From Tillus elongatus (Eukaryota; Arthropoda; Insecta; Coleoptera; Cleridae), in the NCBI GenBank assembly GCA_964006375.1, contig OZ023269.1, positions 6,016,501 through 6,080,500 of the forward strand: DNA of 64,000 bases. Reading direction: 5' to 3'. The stretch's first letter is position 1. Each line of letters begins with the position of its first letter. The notes under the pieces are model-generated. The model saw nothing but the letters and a program-made list of their open reading frames with translations, made no database searches and was not told the DNA's origin. A program made the position numbers and the translations under genes. Below, piece by piece: positions 45,253-60,353 of this stretch.

Positions 45253-46067
45253 TATACAGTGTGTCCCAAACTGGATGGGAATGTATTGCTATGTCCGTTA
45301 TTACTAGAGATAGGAAGACGGTTGAATTAGCAATGTTTTTGTAGAATTTCATGCTAGTTTCAAATATGACTTGTATTTTGCCCTGACTTTTTTCGTTTTC
45401 AAGTTATTTTGAAAAACCAAAATTTGTCTATTTCTTTTTTCTTCAATATCTAAGTAGGCGATGATTTGACATGTCTTGGACTTGCAGATTATCAGGACAC
45501 TTTTTACAGCGTAATCTTTTTGTGTTATTCTCAACGTTGGATTGTCATTTGTTTTTGAGCTACATGTATCAACGTTTTTTTTATGGCAGCCATATTGGAT
45601 TTTTTGCTCTTGTGATAGCCGATTAAAAGATCTTTCCAGGGATGTACAGCATGCTTGAGGAGTCTTGTAATTGCACTGACAATTTTGAGAAAACCGGTTT
45701 TAAATATAGTAGGCTATGAAATCCAATACCAGAAAACAAATGACAAAAAAAAAGTGTTCAAGAAGCAGTAGGCCATAGAGTCTAACAATAAATTTCTACT
45801 TTTAACATAATTTTCCGTAATTATTCACGATAAAAAAATATTGTCATTTAATTTACAATACTTAATTAGGTAATACTGCTAGGTAATATTATGTGAAACA
45901 GTTTAATAACGAAACCCGGCAATAACAAATAGAAACATAAACTCCACAAAACGACACAATTAGAAACGGAACTCAACAAATAATAAAATAGAAACTTGAA
46001 AATACACTAAATAGAAAATAGTTAAATATGGCCACCGTTTTGTTCAATGCACTTTATAGCCTTTTTG
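45253..46067. other. Unassigned DNA with a possible transposon end
   Basis: ACAGTGTGTCCCAAAC at 45256 resembles a Tc1/mariner-type terminus, but no matching opposite end was identified. Confidence 0.3.
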
Positions 46068-48622
46068 AAATATTTAGAAGCTGAAAGAAAAGACATACTG
46101 TGGATAAAACTGTCTCTCAGGGCTGCAACTAAATTCATGTGTTGCATTTACCGGTCACCTTCTGACAACAACTTTGTCCAGCTCTTTGACTACCTTTCTG
46201 AAAAAACCGACTATCTGATTTCTGAATATCCTTCCTCCGAGGTCACTATTCTTGGTGACTTCAATGTCTATAATAAGGAATGGCTAGGATCTTCAAAAAC
46301 CGAACCACAAGGAGAGCAGCGGAGGCCTTTGCAGTCAGCAATTCTTTAGCCAATATGGTTCAGCAACCTACTTACTTTCCTCGTATCCCAACACACAGCT
46401 CAAATCTCTTGGATCTCCTTCTTACTACATAACCTAAATGCTATAAGATATCAGTCACCACCCCCCCTTGGTCGCTCAGACCACGGCATGGTCACTGCTT
46501 TCTGTGCAATGCAACCCGAGGTCACACAGTCATCACACCCACGTATCGTTTGGGACTACAACTCCGCAAACTGGGACGAAATGCGGGATTACTTTTCCTC
46601 ATTTCCATGGGCGTCTGTCTGCTTTTCTCATCCTAACCCCTCTGATATCTCACAAAACGTCACCGAAATTATCCAAGTTGGCATAGAATTATTTATCCCA
46701 CGTACACAGAAAACCTCTTCAGCCACTCAAAAGCCCTAGTTTTCTAAATCTTGTGACAAGGCCAGACTTGAAAAGGTCAAAGCTCACAAAACGCTTCTAC
46801 ACAATCCCAGTCAAGAAAATCGTCAAGCATTTAACGACGCAAGAAACCACTATGTCCGCATTCTTTCTGAGGCAAAAAACTCGTTTAATACCCACATCAA
46901 AAACAAAGTCCTCTTAAGCTCCAACGGCGGCAAACCCTTCTGGACTCTTGCTAAATCTATTGAGAATAATTTCTGCAAAAGCACGTTCCCACCTCTTGTC
47001 TCAGGGGATGAAATTGTTTCTACCGCTCTGGGCAAGGCTAAACTTCTTGCTTCGTTGTTCGCCGGCAATTCTACTCTCAACCCACCTCCAAATGTTCAAC
47101 CACCAATGTCGCGCATATAATGACGGATATCATTTTCAAAACTAAAAGGTACGAAAGATGCTCTCTTCTCTTAATACCAGGAAAGCCTCTGGCCTTGACA
47201 AGATCCCAGCAATTGTTCTCAAAAAATGCGCACTAGAGCTTGCTCCTGTCCTGACTCGTCTGTTTCAGATATCTTATAATAAAGGCATATTCCCTAGTAA
47301 CTGGAAAACTGCTCGAGTACAACCCATCCCCAAGAAAGGATCCAAAGCGCTTCCTTGCAACTACAGGCCTATTTCTCTCCTTTCAGTCGTCTCTAAAGTG
47401 ATGGAAAAGTATATAAACACCGAATTACTAAAATTTATTGAAAAACACAGTCTAACCCACGACAGGCAGTATGGATTCCGTCAGCGCAGATCGACTGCCG
47501 ACCTCCTTTCCTTTGTCACCCATTCTTGGAACAAGTCCATGGAACAACACGGTGAATCCCAGATTGTTGCTCTAGACATATCCAAAGCATTCGACCAAGT
47601 CTGGCACACAGCGCTGCTTAATAAACTTCCGGCCTATGGCCTACCACCAAAACTCTGTATGTGGAGAGCAAATTTCCTCTCCAACAGGAGCATATCTGTT
47701 GTTGTGGATGGCCATTCCTCTAAACTGTATCCAATTAATGCAGGAGTTCCTCAAGGTTCAGCTTTAGCCCCCAGTTTGTTTCTTCTCCACATCAATGACC
47801 TCCTCTCTAGCACATCCAACCCAGTTCACAGCTACGCGGACGACAGCACCCTCCATTGTACAATTCAACCCCACCAAAACTAAGTCTTGCTTTCTTTCTC
47901 ACAAGAGATACACCAGCCCTAGACCCATCACAATGAACAACCAAGTTATTCAAAGTAATGAGTCCTTTTCTCTTCTTGGCATTTCTGTGGATCGAAATCT
48001 TAATTGGCACCAACATGTCACATCAATTTCAAAAGCGGCTGCTAAGAAATTAGGTTTCCTCTTCTGGGCTCGCAAATACTTTTCACCAGCTAATCTCTAT
48101 ACCTTATATGCTTCACAACTAAGGCCAAATCTCGAATACTGCTCCCACATCTGGGGTGCCGCTGCCGCTTATACACTCGCTATCCTGGACTCAATTCAAA
48201 AGAGAGCTATACGTCTCATCGGTGGCCCTACCCTCACCCAAAGGCTTTCATCCCTTGCCCACCGACGTGCCGTTGGTGACCACTTTCTCTCTTTTATAGA
48301 TATCTGCACGGGCACTGCTCAGAGGAGCTTTCCTCCATAGTTCCCCCACCTGCGGCCCCCAACAGATCTACCAGGGGAACAGAGCGAATGCACCCTTTTA
48401 CTGTCCAGGTCACTAGACTTAGAACATCTTGTTATGCCCGCTCTTTTGTCCCGAGGACTTCCAAGTTGTGGAATTCCTTGCCGGCACATGTTTTTCCTTC
48501 TCCTCCGAACCTCCAAACCTTCAAGTCCAGAATTAACAAGCTGCCTCTTTCCTCCTTGTCAACACCCATGGTACAATAGTATTTAGGCTGTAAGCCCTCG
48601 TGGTGTGTTGTTGAAAAAAAAA
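46068..48622 (+). pseudogene. CR1/Jockey-like non-LTR retrotransposon, 5'-truncated, best RT copy
   Basis: Starts in the endonuclease (ILGDFNVYNKEWLG). RT from 47158: NTRKASGLDKIPAIV, NYRPISLLS, YGFRQRRSTADLL, ALDISKAFDQVWH, AGVPQGSALAPS and an intact YADD (47838-47849). A deletion right after (near 47858) removes the segment that holds [16 protein letters not shown] in the 31.9-kb copy and shifts the frame. The thumb continues at 47884 (TSPRPITMNNQ, SVDRNLNWHQH). It ends with an A-rich tail. GAAATAT occurs at both borders (46057-46069 region, ~48625) and may be a target duplication. Confidence 0.87.
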
Positions 48623-48639
48623 AGAAATATATAAAAAAA

Positions 48640-49008
48640 TATGCCTACAAACTCTGGTGAGGGTGTTTTGGTTAATATGATTTATAGCTTCCGTGATTGT
48701 TTCGTAATTCATTGATATTTTGTGGTGGATCGAATTTATACACATCATTCTTCAGAGTACCTCAAAAATAAAAATCCATGGGTGTTATATCAGGACTTCG
48801 ACCACACCAATGAACCGGCCCATTGTTACAAATGACAAGATTATTAAAATTATATATTATACAGTGAAGAAGACGACATACGGTATGCTGGGGCAAGACG
48901 GCCGAAAGCTACGACGAAGACGTGAATGAACTAAGACGTAAGACGTGAGAGAGTGGATAAATTAACCGAGTCATATATTCTGACAGTTATCATTGTGAAG
49001 TGTATCTA

Positions 49009-49015
<7 letters not shown>
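48640..49015. other. Unassigned DNA
   Basis: Nothing recognised. Confidence 0.3.

Positions 49016-49066
<51 letters not shown>
49016..49066. repeat. (TA)n array next to a PLE end
   Basis: About 50 bp of TA. Confidence 0.9.
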
Positions 49067-49068
<2 letters not shown>

Positions 49069-49127
49069 TTTGGAATATTGCACTACACTCTAATCACTTT
49101 TAAATATACACTTTATTTGTTTGCTGT

Positions 49128-49555
49128 ACGATTGTGATTTCTTATTGGTTTGCGCGGACTGAGTTTCGAACCATCCCGGTTCATCATCAGCACGCTACTG
49201 ACTTTTATCGCTCCTGTTTGGTCTACGTATGAGATTGTACGTGGCGCATGCGCCGTGAGATTCTATTGGTAGGTTTTCTGTTCTCTGATTGGTTGTGCCT
49301 TCGCACTGTGTCGTGTGTGTCGGTCTCCTGTCTTGATCACTGTGGTTTGATAATTTGTCTATTTGTATGGCCTTTATTAAGTTTTGTTTAAATTTTTGTA
49401 CTTGGATTTGTTCTGGCATTAATTGTTTCTTATTGTTTGTTTGTTGAATGTAGTATTGTTCCCATATTTCCATTTTTTTGTGGTCTTTAACATGTTTCAT
49501 TAGTTGTAATTGGGTGGTGTCTGGTTTTTGGTGTTTTGTGTTATGGATGTGTGTA
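49128..49555 (-). pseudogene. Penelope-like element C-terminal/terminal region, minus arm
   Basis: Minus strand encodes MKHVKDHKKMEIWEQYYIQQ and [14 protein letters not shown], like the segment after GIY-YIG in PLEs, then non-coding sequence with a hammerhead (49152-49195). It forms an inverted repeat with 49560-49860. PLE assignment rests on this coding resemblance plus the hammerhead. Confidence 0.6.
49152..49195 (-). ncRNA. Hammerhead ribozyme, type I, well formed
   Basis: On the minus strand: stem I GCGTG (49191-49195) with CGCGC (49152-49156), five pairs including one G-U; core CTGATGA (49184-49190); one extra T (49183); stem II GAACC/GGTTC with loop GGGAT; GAAAC; short stem III AC/GT around TCA; cleavage-site C at 49157. 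All core residues are present. The extra base between A9 and stem II is the only deviation. Confidence 0.8.
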
Positions 49556-49559
49556 TCAA

Positions 49560-49860
49560 ATCAAACGTAGCTACACACATTTACAACACAAAACACCAAT
49601 CACCCAATTACAACTAATGAAACATGTTAAAGACCACAAAAAAATGGAAATATGGGAACAATAATACATTCAACAAACAAACAATAACAAACAATTAATT
49701 CCAGAACAAATCAAAGTACAAACATTTAAACAAAACTTAATAAAGGCCATACAAATAGACAGATTATCAAACCACAGTGATAAAGACAGGATACCGACAC
49801 ACACGACACAGTGCGAAGGCACAACCAATAAGAAATCACAAACGTACAGCAAACGGATAA
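49560..49860 (+). pseudogene. Penelope-like element terminal region, plus arm lacking the hammerhead
   Basis: Mirror copy of the minus arm (shared GTTAAAGACCACAAAAAAATG, GCGAAGGCACAACCAAT). It jumps from AACCAAT to AAGAAATCAC, exactly skipping ~150 bp with the hammerhead. The missing block in the other arm is bounded by two AACCAAT copies, so deletion between short repeats is the likely cause. Confidence 0.65.
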
Positions 49861-49861
49861 A

Positions 49862-50215
<354 letters not shown>

Positions 50216-50219
50216 GTGT

Positions 50220-51049
50220 ACTTTTATTTAAAGTTTGCAAACTTCGGCGGCAATTTTTTTAGAGATGTTAATACCTGATTTTTTTGAAAATATTATATCA
50301 ACGCTTAAGCGGTTGTTTGCCAAAAGCTCTGAAATTATTTTGCTGTCTAAGCTATGAATTATCGAAGTAAAAAAAAATCAACAAACGCAATCTGTCGCTC
50401 AACCAAACTTTCCTTCAGCATCTTTTAGTCTTATTAAGAAATAATATATGTGGCCGACATAAGTTTCATGGTAACTGGTTTCTTTTAACCGTGTGTTTTT
50501 TACGTGGAGTATATAATTTATAGGCTTCACCGGTCACTCGGGTCACCTGGCCTACTTCACTGAGTTATATTCATGGAGTTATCGAAGGGATAAAGTAACC
50601 ACAAAAGCATATGAAGTAGCCAAATGTTTATAGTAGCCTGCCTGAAATACTGCATAAAATACACCTCAAAAAGGTTACATCATGCTAACGTTAGGTTAGT
50701 TCCTCAGTAAAAGATTAAAACGATTAATCACCATGGCAATCTGAATGCAATGTTGCCTTGTCGTTACAATTATGACTATCTGGCTCCAGCAACACTTTCT
50801 GTTTCCTTGTAGCTGTGGCACTTCGTTAATTGGGTCAAGTTTTCTCTAGGTCTACTTTTTCCTGGTATGTGTTTTAGCACACATTTATTTAAAAAAAAGT
50901 TATACAAAATAATAGTTCAATAAGTAAAGTATGTTAAGTTGTAGAATTAAATCACTTTTCTAAAATTTTGCAAACCAAAAGCAGTTATTTCCAATATTAT
51001 TAACTTCAATATTAAAATTTCTAATAATACAAAAATATATGAAAAAAGT
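50220..51049. other. Unassigned DNA
   Basis: No recognised feature. Confidence 0.3.
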
Positions 51050-54000
51050 CTGGACGCAGCAAGTGCGTTATGGTAGTGAATTTTCATAAAAATGTTTTAG
51101 TAGCAAATATGTCTCTTCTTTTAACGAAAGCAGGCATGAAATTTGGTTACCAGTATAACCTATATAATAGTAGAAACAATGTACCATATTTCATCAAAAT
51201 AACTTTATTGTTTAAAAATGTAACAATTTTTGGAAAATAAACTTAAAATGTTCCCGAAAAAACTGGTTCCTAGCCAACAAACGTTAACCTAACAGCAAAT
51301 TGAGCTATTGAAATTTGAAACATATAAAAAAAATGCGCTACCATAACGCACTTGCCGTGTCCTGAGCTTCTTTTCTTAGAAACATGCAATACTTCCATGG
51401 AAAATGCAAAAATGCAATAATATAAGGTGTGTTCCACTAAAAACAGTTTTTAATAACAAATGTCTCTCTTTAATGAAAGCAGCCATCAAATTTGGTTACC
51501 AATATAGTATAAACAGTGTACCATATTTCATCAAAATAACTTTATTTGTTTGAAAAAGTGCAAAATCTTTCCGAAAATGAACTTAAAACGTTTTCGAAAA
51601 AACTGGTCCGATTTTTCTGGCTAACTAACCTCTTCAAGTTATTAACCCACCTACCTAAATATAATTGTTCACAAAAACATTTTCGACGAAACTTTAAAAA
51701 ATTTGATGAAAATTCGCAAATAATTTTTTGAAGAAAATCCGAAAACTTCGTTTTTATAATAGCAACGTTTATCAATAATTACCAAAAGTTCTCAAAAAAA
51801 AAAAATCTTACAAAAAATGATTTCTGCGGAAGTACAAAAAGATTTCTGGAAAAACTGGCTAAATATTTTTTACACATAATTTTGCTAAAAGAACACATAA
51901 AATTGAAATTACATACCTAATCTGTAATTAAAATTGAAAATAAAATAATTTGTTTGCACGAAAATCCATTAAAACATCATCTTTGACGAATTTCGTTTAA
52001 AAAATTTTCCATCGATTGAATAATTTTTCATACAAAAATTCAAAGAAAATTCATTAAATTCATTTATAAGAAAACTCACTATTGAAAGAACATTTTGTAC
52101 AAGAAAATTAGCTTATAGAAATAAATTACCAACATTTAACAGAAAACTTCCTACAAAAAAATGGTTTCTACGAAGCACAAAAAAATTTCTGCGAAAACTG
52201 GCTAAATATCTTTTACACAAAATTGTGCTAAAAGAATACATAAAATTGAAATTATATACCTAATCTGTTATTAAAATTGAAAATAAAATAATTTGTTTGC
52301 ACGAAAAGCCATTAAAACATTATTTTCGATGATTCTCCTTTAAAAAATGTTCCACTCGCAACAGATGTTGCGAAAATCCCTTAAGTTTATTTATTAGAAA
52401 ATTCGCCATTACAACAACATGTTGTACAAGAAAATTCGCTAATAAAAATGAATTAAACAAAAAAACTGGTTCGATTTTCCTGGCCAACGAACCATTTCAA
52501 GTTATTTACCCACCTACCAAAATATAATTTTTTCCAAAAACTTTTTCGACAAGACAACAAAAATCTCATGAAAATTTGCGAGCAATTGTTTCAAGAAAAT
52601 CTGTTAATATTTTTTTATAATAACTTATTAAACATCAATTACCAAAATTTCACAAAAATAGCTTACAAAAATGATTTCTACGAAAGCACAAGAAATTTCT
52701 GCGAAAACTAGCTAAATATTTGTTATAAAAAATTTTGCTAAAAGCATACATAAAAAGTAAATTATATACCCAATACGTAATTAAAATTGAAAATAAAATA
52801 ATTTGTTTGCACGAAAATCCATTAAAACCTTATTTTCGACAAATTTCGTTTAAAAAATGTTCCATCAATTAAATAATTTTTCACACAAAAATCCTCAACA
52901 AATGCTTCTTCAAAGAAAAATCATTAAATTCATTTATAAGAAAATTAGCTAATAGAAATAAATTAAATAATTCTCAAAATATAATCTAAATACAGAACTA
53001 GATACTTATTCTGTGGCTTCACAGAGAACATTATTTTGCCTCTCGATGCTGTAAAAATTGAATCCGGTTGTAGAGAAGAATACAAACCTCTTCTGATGTC
53101 ACAAATCTCTACGTCTATGTTAACTGTCGAACGGTTTTACCAACTAAGGAGAACAGCATTAAACTTGAATTAAACGTCTTCAAAGTGCTTATCTTTCATT
53201 AGTCTTTTTTTTTCAACAAGAAGTCGCTAAAAATATTGAAAATACATCAGATAACTTTAAAATTGCATCAAAGACGAAAAAAAGGTAAAAGAAACCTAAA
53301 AGAGAAATGCAGTCTACGGCGAGATTTCAACCATCGTTCCTTTGCTCATCAGCAATGCTTTCCACTATTGAACCACCCTAACACTTGAAAAATATTGTAC
53401 AATAAAAGGTAGAGTGGTCTCCAGTTATCTATTTGTAATACCTGATGTGTTTAGAGGCATATTTTGCAACTATTTTATGAAATAAAAAGAGAAGCACAAT
53501 CTAGAACCTTTTAATATACATTTTATGTAATATTTATGATTAGTAAGTACAATAAAAGCCTGGACGCAGCAAGTGCGTTATGGTAGTGAATTTTCATAGA
53601 AATGATCTGGCACAAAATATTTTATTATTACTTTTTTTTCTTGTAACATAGAAATCTAAATTTTGGTGTATAGTTTACTTTTTATATCGTAAACCTACCT
53701 ACCAAATTTGGTTATCACAGATATTATATTTTTTAAGATAAAAAAAATTTTCAAATGAAAACTCAAAATTTTCCCGGAAAACCTCGTCCGATTTTCTTGA
53801 CTAACAAACATATCAAAGCCATTTACAAAAGGAAGGTATGTGCCAAATTTTATTAAAATCGGCTTATTACTTTTTGAGATATGAATTTTTTTCAAATGAA
53901 AACTCAAAATTTTTCCGGAAAACCTCGTCCTATTTTCTTGACTAACAAACATATCAAAGCCATTTACAAAAGGAAGGTATGTGCCAAATTTTATTAAAAT

Positions 54001-54177
54001 CGGCTTATTACTTTTTGAGATATGAATTTTTTTCGAATGGAAACTCAAAATTTTCCCGGAAAACCTCGTCCGATTTTCCTGACTAACGAACTTATCCAAG
54101 CTATTAACAAAAGAAAGGTACGTGCCAAATTTTATCAAAATCGGCCCATTATTTTTTGAGTTATCGGTGTGATACAT

Positions 54178-54216
<39 letters not shown>

Positions 54217-55001
54217 AATATATATATATATAAACATATAAAAATTGAAACTGACCTCGGATATGGGTTCTAGGGGTCCTAGATCGCGCTCATTTGAAGA
54301 AATTTTTTCAAAATTCAAAAGTCGAGATCTCCTCATTAGTGAATTTTTTCTAAGAAAATTCACTAAAAGGTAGAGTGGTCTCCAGTTATTTATTTTTAAT
54401 ACCTTAGGTGTTTAGAGGCATATTTTGCAACTATTTTATCAAATAAGAAGATAAGCACAATCTAGAACCTTTTAATATACATTTTATTCAATATTTACGA
54501 TTAGTAAAACACAATAGTTATACTAATTTTCACGTTTAAAATCTCCAGTTTGACATTTACAGGAGAAAAATTATAAAATTTTCAAAGTTATTTTTCTGAT
54601 ACTTCTTAAACTTTTGCGGCATTAAAAGATAAACGTTCTCTGTAATATTTAATAGATTTTGTTTTAACACATTCAATATTTTGGTATTCCGTCTTCTCTG
54701 GCTTCTAGTGGCACTAAAATGTTGCTTCATTAAGTGCCTATAACTTTTTTCTTTCACATTAGAGACATAATTTTTGGTACCCAGCTTGGTTTTTACAATG
54801 TAAACCAGCGTACCAAATTTAGTTGCCATAGGTTTGTTCTTACCGGAGATAAGAATTTGTTTTCAAAAGAAAACTCAAAATTTTCCAGGAAAAGCTAGCT
54901 CAATTTTCCTGGCTAACGAACTTATTCAAGCCACTAATAAAAGGAAGATACCTGCCAAATTTTGAAAAAATCGGTCTATTATTTTTTGAGTTATCGGTTT
55001 G

Positions 55002-55097
<96 letters not shown>

Positions 55098-55103
55098 GTA
55101 TAT

Positions 55104-55169
<66 letters not shown>

Positions 55170-55274
55170 CCGCTGATGTGGATTCTAGGGGGCCTAGTTC
55201 GAGCTCATTTGAAGAAATTTTTTCAAAATTCAAAAATCTGGATCTCCTCATTAGTGATTTTTTTTTAATTCACT
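51050..55274 (-). mobile_element. HINE family, long form
   Basis: Inverse counterpart of 15125-18493: 3' module at 51050-51370, subrepeat-rich middle with AAATTGAAAATAAAATAATT-type words at 51920-52870, tRNA-like relic at 53317-53385, 5' array at 55025-55162 and 5' end at 55274. A second HINE (53560-54364) is nested in it. It lacks the retrozyme that interrupts the other long copy. Confidence 0.6.
53560..54364 (-). mobile_element. HINE family, nested copy with tandem repeats
   Basis: Complete ends, (TA)n at 54175-54232, about three 141-bp-type tandem units (GGAAAACCTCGTCCGATTTT core). Flanked by direct copies of ~150 bp (53404-53556 and 54365-54513). Confidence 0.7.
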
Positions 55275-55278
55275 AAAA

Positions 55279-55493
55279 GTGGCAAATCTTCCAGCCAGGC
55301 AAACGAAATCATTCCAGTATGCATCAGGAAAAACACAAATGTGGTTAAAGTCAGAGATAGAGAACGCAGGAGAAAGGACTGGGTCACAAGTGGTCTCATT
55401 ATATCAATTAATCGTAAAAACGATATATACAGACAGCTTTTTCAGCATCCTGAGAATGATACTCTAAGAGGTGTATGTGGAGCCCTCCACATG

Positions 55494-55495
<2 letters not shown>
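55279..55495 (+). pseudogene. Non-LTR retrotransposon fragment (endonuclease-RT linker)
   Basis: RRRKDWVTSGLIISINRKND then IYRQLFQHPENDTLR matches the linker between endonuclease and RT (PWIT.GL..SI..KN pattern) of many non-LTR elements. No catalytic part. It ends at a (TA)n array. Confidence 0.55.

Positions 55496-55562
<67 letters not shown>
55496..55562. repeat. (TA)n array, left part, split by a transposon
   Basis: Continues at 57489-57590 on the other side of the mariner-type element. Confidence 0.9.
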
Positions 55563-57597
<2,035 letters not shown>

Positions 57598-57599
57598 TA

Positions 57600-58081
57600 C
57601 CTGTATAATGGCAAATGGATTCATTTGGAGCCATTCCACAGCTGCTCTACACACACAAAATTGTGCTAAACTGACCTAATTATTCTGAATAATATATTAT
57701 TACGTTAAGAAATTTGTAGAGCAACATTATACCTTGCACCAGTCTACGAATGGAAAGGTTGTAAGGCTGTAGGCGCATAACAAAATATCACTTGGGTATA
57801 TTTGAGGTGACCAAACATCATTTATTTGTAAAACAATAGTTTACATATACCCATGCGGTATTTGCCCAATAACCGCAATGTTCGCATTATATGGGGGCTT
57901 TCAGACAACAGTAGACTGCCCCAGTTTTGATCTAATAATGTGTGTAAAACTACCAAACGGAAAACCAATGTTTTTAAAAAAGAGAGAATTATTATCTAAT
58001 GCCCTAATTTGTAACCAACTATTTTATATCGATGTTTTATAGCTACTTGATTTTTATTTAATATACATAAACAACGTTATT
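57600..58081. other. Unassigned DNA
   Basis: Nothing recognised. Confidence 0.3.
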
Positions 58082-58218
58082 AGTGAATTTTCGTAGAAAA
58101 AAAATCACTAATAAGGAGAACGCAAATGTGAATTTGGAAAATAAATTCTTGAAATGAGCGCGAACTAGGTCTTCGAAAACACATATCTAGGGTCGGTTTC
58201 AATGTTTATATGTTTATG
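58082..58218 (+). mobile_element. HINE family, 5' end only
   Basis: AGTGAATTTTC pair and AAGGAGAACGC block, ends at TATATGTTTATGTA where the array should start; ACAGGGTGATTCACGC follows, a possible end of another element. Confidence 0.5.
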
Positions 58219-58579
58219 TACAGGGTGATTCACGCAACACGTTGGTTATGAACTTTTAAAGTTGTAATAGGAATTTCGATATGAGATTTTCAGCATAGAC
58301 CTAGTCAATATTTATCTTTTAAATGAAAATACTTTTAAGATAGTGGCACATCTGGTTATACCGGAAACAGCAACCATCTCAATTGTTTTAAATAGAACAG
58401 CCTATATATTATAATATTATATATAGGGTAAATATGGAACTTCACGAAGAGTTGCACGTCAGTAACTTTCTAGCCAATGGGGCGCGGCTAAAACTTAAAA
58501 TTTTAAGCTCAGTTTTTTCACGCACTAAGAAGATCATAAATAAATAATTTTACCCCAGCTAAAAAATAAAATAAAAAAT

Positions 58580-58870
58580 CTGGACGCAGCAAGTGCGTTA
58601 AGGTAGTGAATTTTCGTAGAAATGGTCTGGCACAAAATAGTTTATTATAACTTTTCTTTTCTTGTAACATAGAAATCTAAGTTTTAGTGTATAGTTTAAC
58701 TTTTATATCGTAAACCTACCTACCAAATTTTGTTATCATAGGTTCATTATTTTTTGAGATAAAATTTTTTTTCAAATGAAAACTCAAAATTTTCACGGAA
58801 AACCTCGTCCGATTTTCCCGACTAACGAACTTATCCAAGCTATTAACAAAGGGAAGGTACATTCCAAATC
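58580..58870 (-). mobile_element. HINE family, 3' copy
   Basis: Hairpin end at left, body with GGAAAACCTCGTCCGATTTT. It stops where inverted PLE sequence begins. Confidence 0.6.
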
Positions 58871-58877
58871 AAATTAT

Positions 58878-59060
58878 TACATGGAATACAATATTATACC
58901 ACTCCAGACACTTTGGAAATTTCATCCTTGCTTTTGAGTTTACTGAAAATGTTATTAATTGTTTTTGAATATCGAAACGTTATTTTAAAATTGGTTTCAT
59001 CTTTAAATATAAACTTTAACCTATTGGAAATACTTTTAATGTATGGGATTGATATGTAAT
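58878..59060 (-). pseudogene. Inverted partial copy of the adjacent PLE
   Basis: Reverse complement of ~59855-60045 of the plus-strand PLE (shared ACATATCAATCCCATACATT and AAAATAACGTTTCGATATTC). It keeps the undisturbed GTTATTTTAAAATTGG that serves as empty site for the HINE at 11251. Confidence 0.85.
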
Positions 59061-59070
59061 TGTTAGTCTT

Positions 59071-60353
59071 GATATTGTTTCAGTTTTTACTAACATAGCA
59101 CTTCAACTCTTTAAAGATAGCATTGAGAAAAGATGGGTTTCTATTTCTCTAGAAACATCCATTCCAAAAAATACATTTTTTGAAATAGTTGATTTTATTT
59201 TTAACTCAAGCTATTTTGTTTTAGAAAACACATATTATAAACAAATTTTTGGAACTCCAATGGGTGCTTGTATCTCTCCAATTATTGCACAATATGTTAT
59301 AGATGATTTGCTTGAAACATGTATACCAAAATTATATTTCAATATTCCTTTTTTTTTAAATATGTTGATAACATTATTTATAGTATTCCTCTAAATTCAA
59401 CAACACACATTTTAGAGGTTTTTAATTCTTACAACCAATTTATTAAATTTACATTAGAAGAGGAAACAGATAACAGTTTGCCATTCCTAGATACAAAATT
59501 AATTAGAACAAACGATAACAACATAATTTTAGATTGGTATATAAAACCAACTAATTCTCAAAGATATATTAATTTTCATTTAAATCATTTATTTAAAACT
59601 AAAAATAACATTTTATTAAGTTTAAAAAATAGAATATTAAAGATATGCCATCCTTCTTTCAACGAAAAAAATTTAAGAAAACTTTTTAATATTTTTGTTA
59701 ACAACTCTTATCCTCCCAAACTACTTAATAAACTTTTATACAATTGTTTAAACAATCACCATTACAATACAAGACAATATCTACAAACAGTATCAAATTT
59801 ATGTGATAGACATAACACCCATATAATTTCGAGTTCGGAAATATCTAACTTTTTTTACATATCAATCCCATACATTAAAAGTATTTCCAATAGGTTAAAG
59901 TTTTTATTTAAAGATAAAACCAATTTTAAAATAACGTTTCGATATTCAAAAAAATTAACAACATTTTCAGTAAACTCAAAAGTAAGGATGAAATTTCTGT
60001 CTGGAGTGGTATATTGTATTCCATGTAATAATTATAGTTTAAGATACATTGGCCAAACAAGCAGAGTCCTTAAAAATAGGTTAACACAGCACAAAAGTGA
60101 CATACGTTTACAAAAAAGAACTTGCGCTCTGTCAGAACATAATCTCGACACTGACCATAATATAAATTTTAGTAATGTTTCTATTTTACACTGTGAAACC
60201 TTAAGTAATAAAAGAATGTGTTTAGAAGAATTTGAAATTACTTTTAACGACAATTTAATAAACTTAAAGAAAGATAATAATTTTAGAAATCATTACCCCT
60301 ATTTATATTTCCTAGACAAAAACAAAAAACAAATTCAATTAGATAATAGTTAG
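59071..60353 (+). pseudogene. Penelope-like element: RT plus GIY-YIG endonuclease, disabled
   Basis: Starts in RT at DIVSVFTNIA (motif A Asp), then YKQIFGTPMGACISPIIAQ, then a frameshift in the T9 run near 59347, then KYVDN, where active PLE RTs have YVDD: the second catalytic Asp is Asn. Downstream DWYIKPTNSQRYINFHLNH, FVNNSYPPKLLNKLLY, then GIY-YIG domain VVYCIPC-x5-LRYIGQTSRVLKNRLTQH and HNLDTDH. The 344-codon open stretch 59319-60353 is the intact C-terminal two-thirds. The N-terminus and terminal repeats are missing. No hammerhead found beside this copy. Confidence 0.9.

Noticed and set aside
54557..54829. 90-codon minus-strand frame with KYQKNNFENF ending
   Set aside because: It lies within HINE body sequence also present at ~15.6 kb, where the frame is not conserved.
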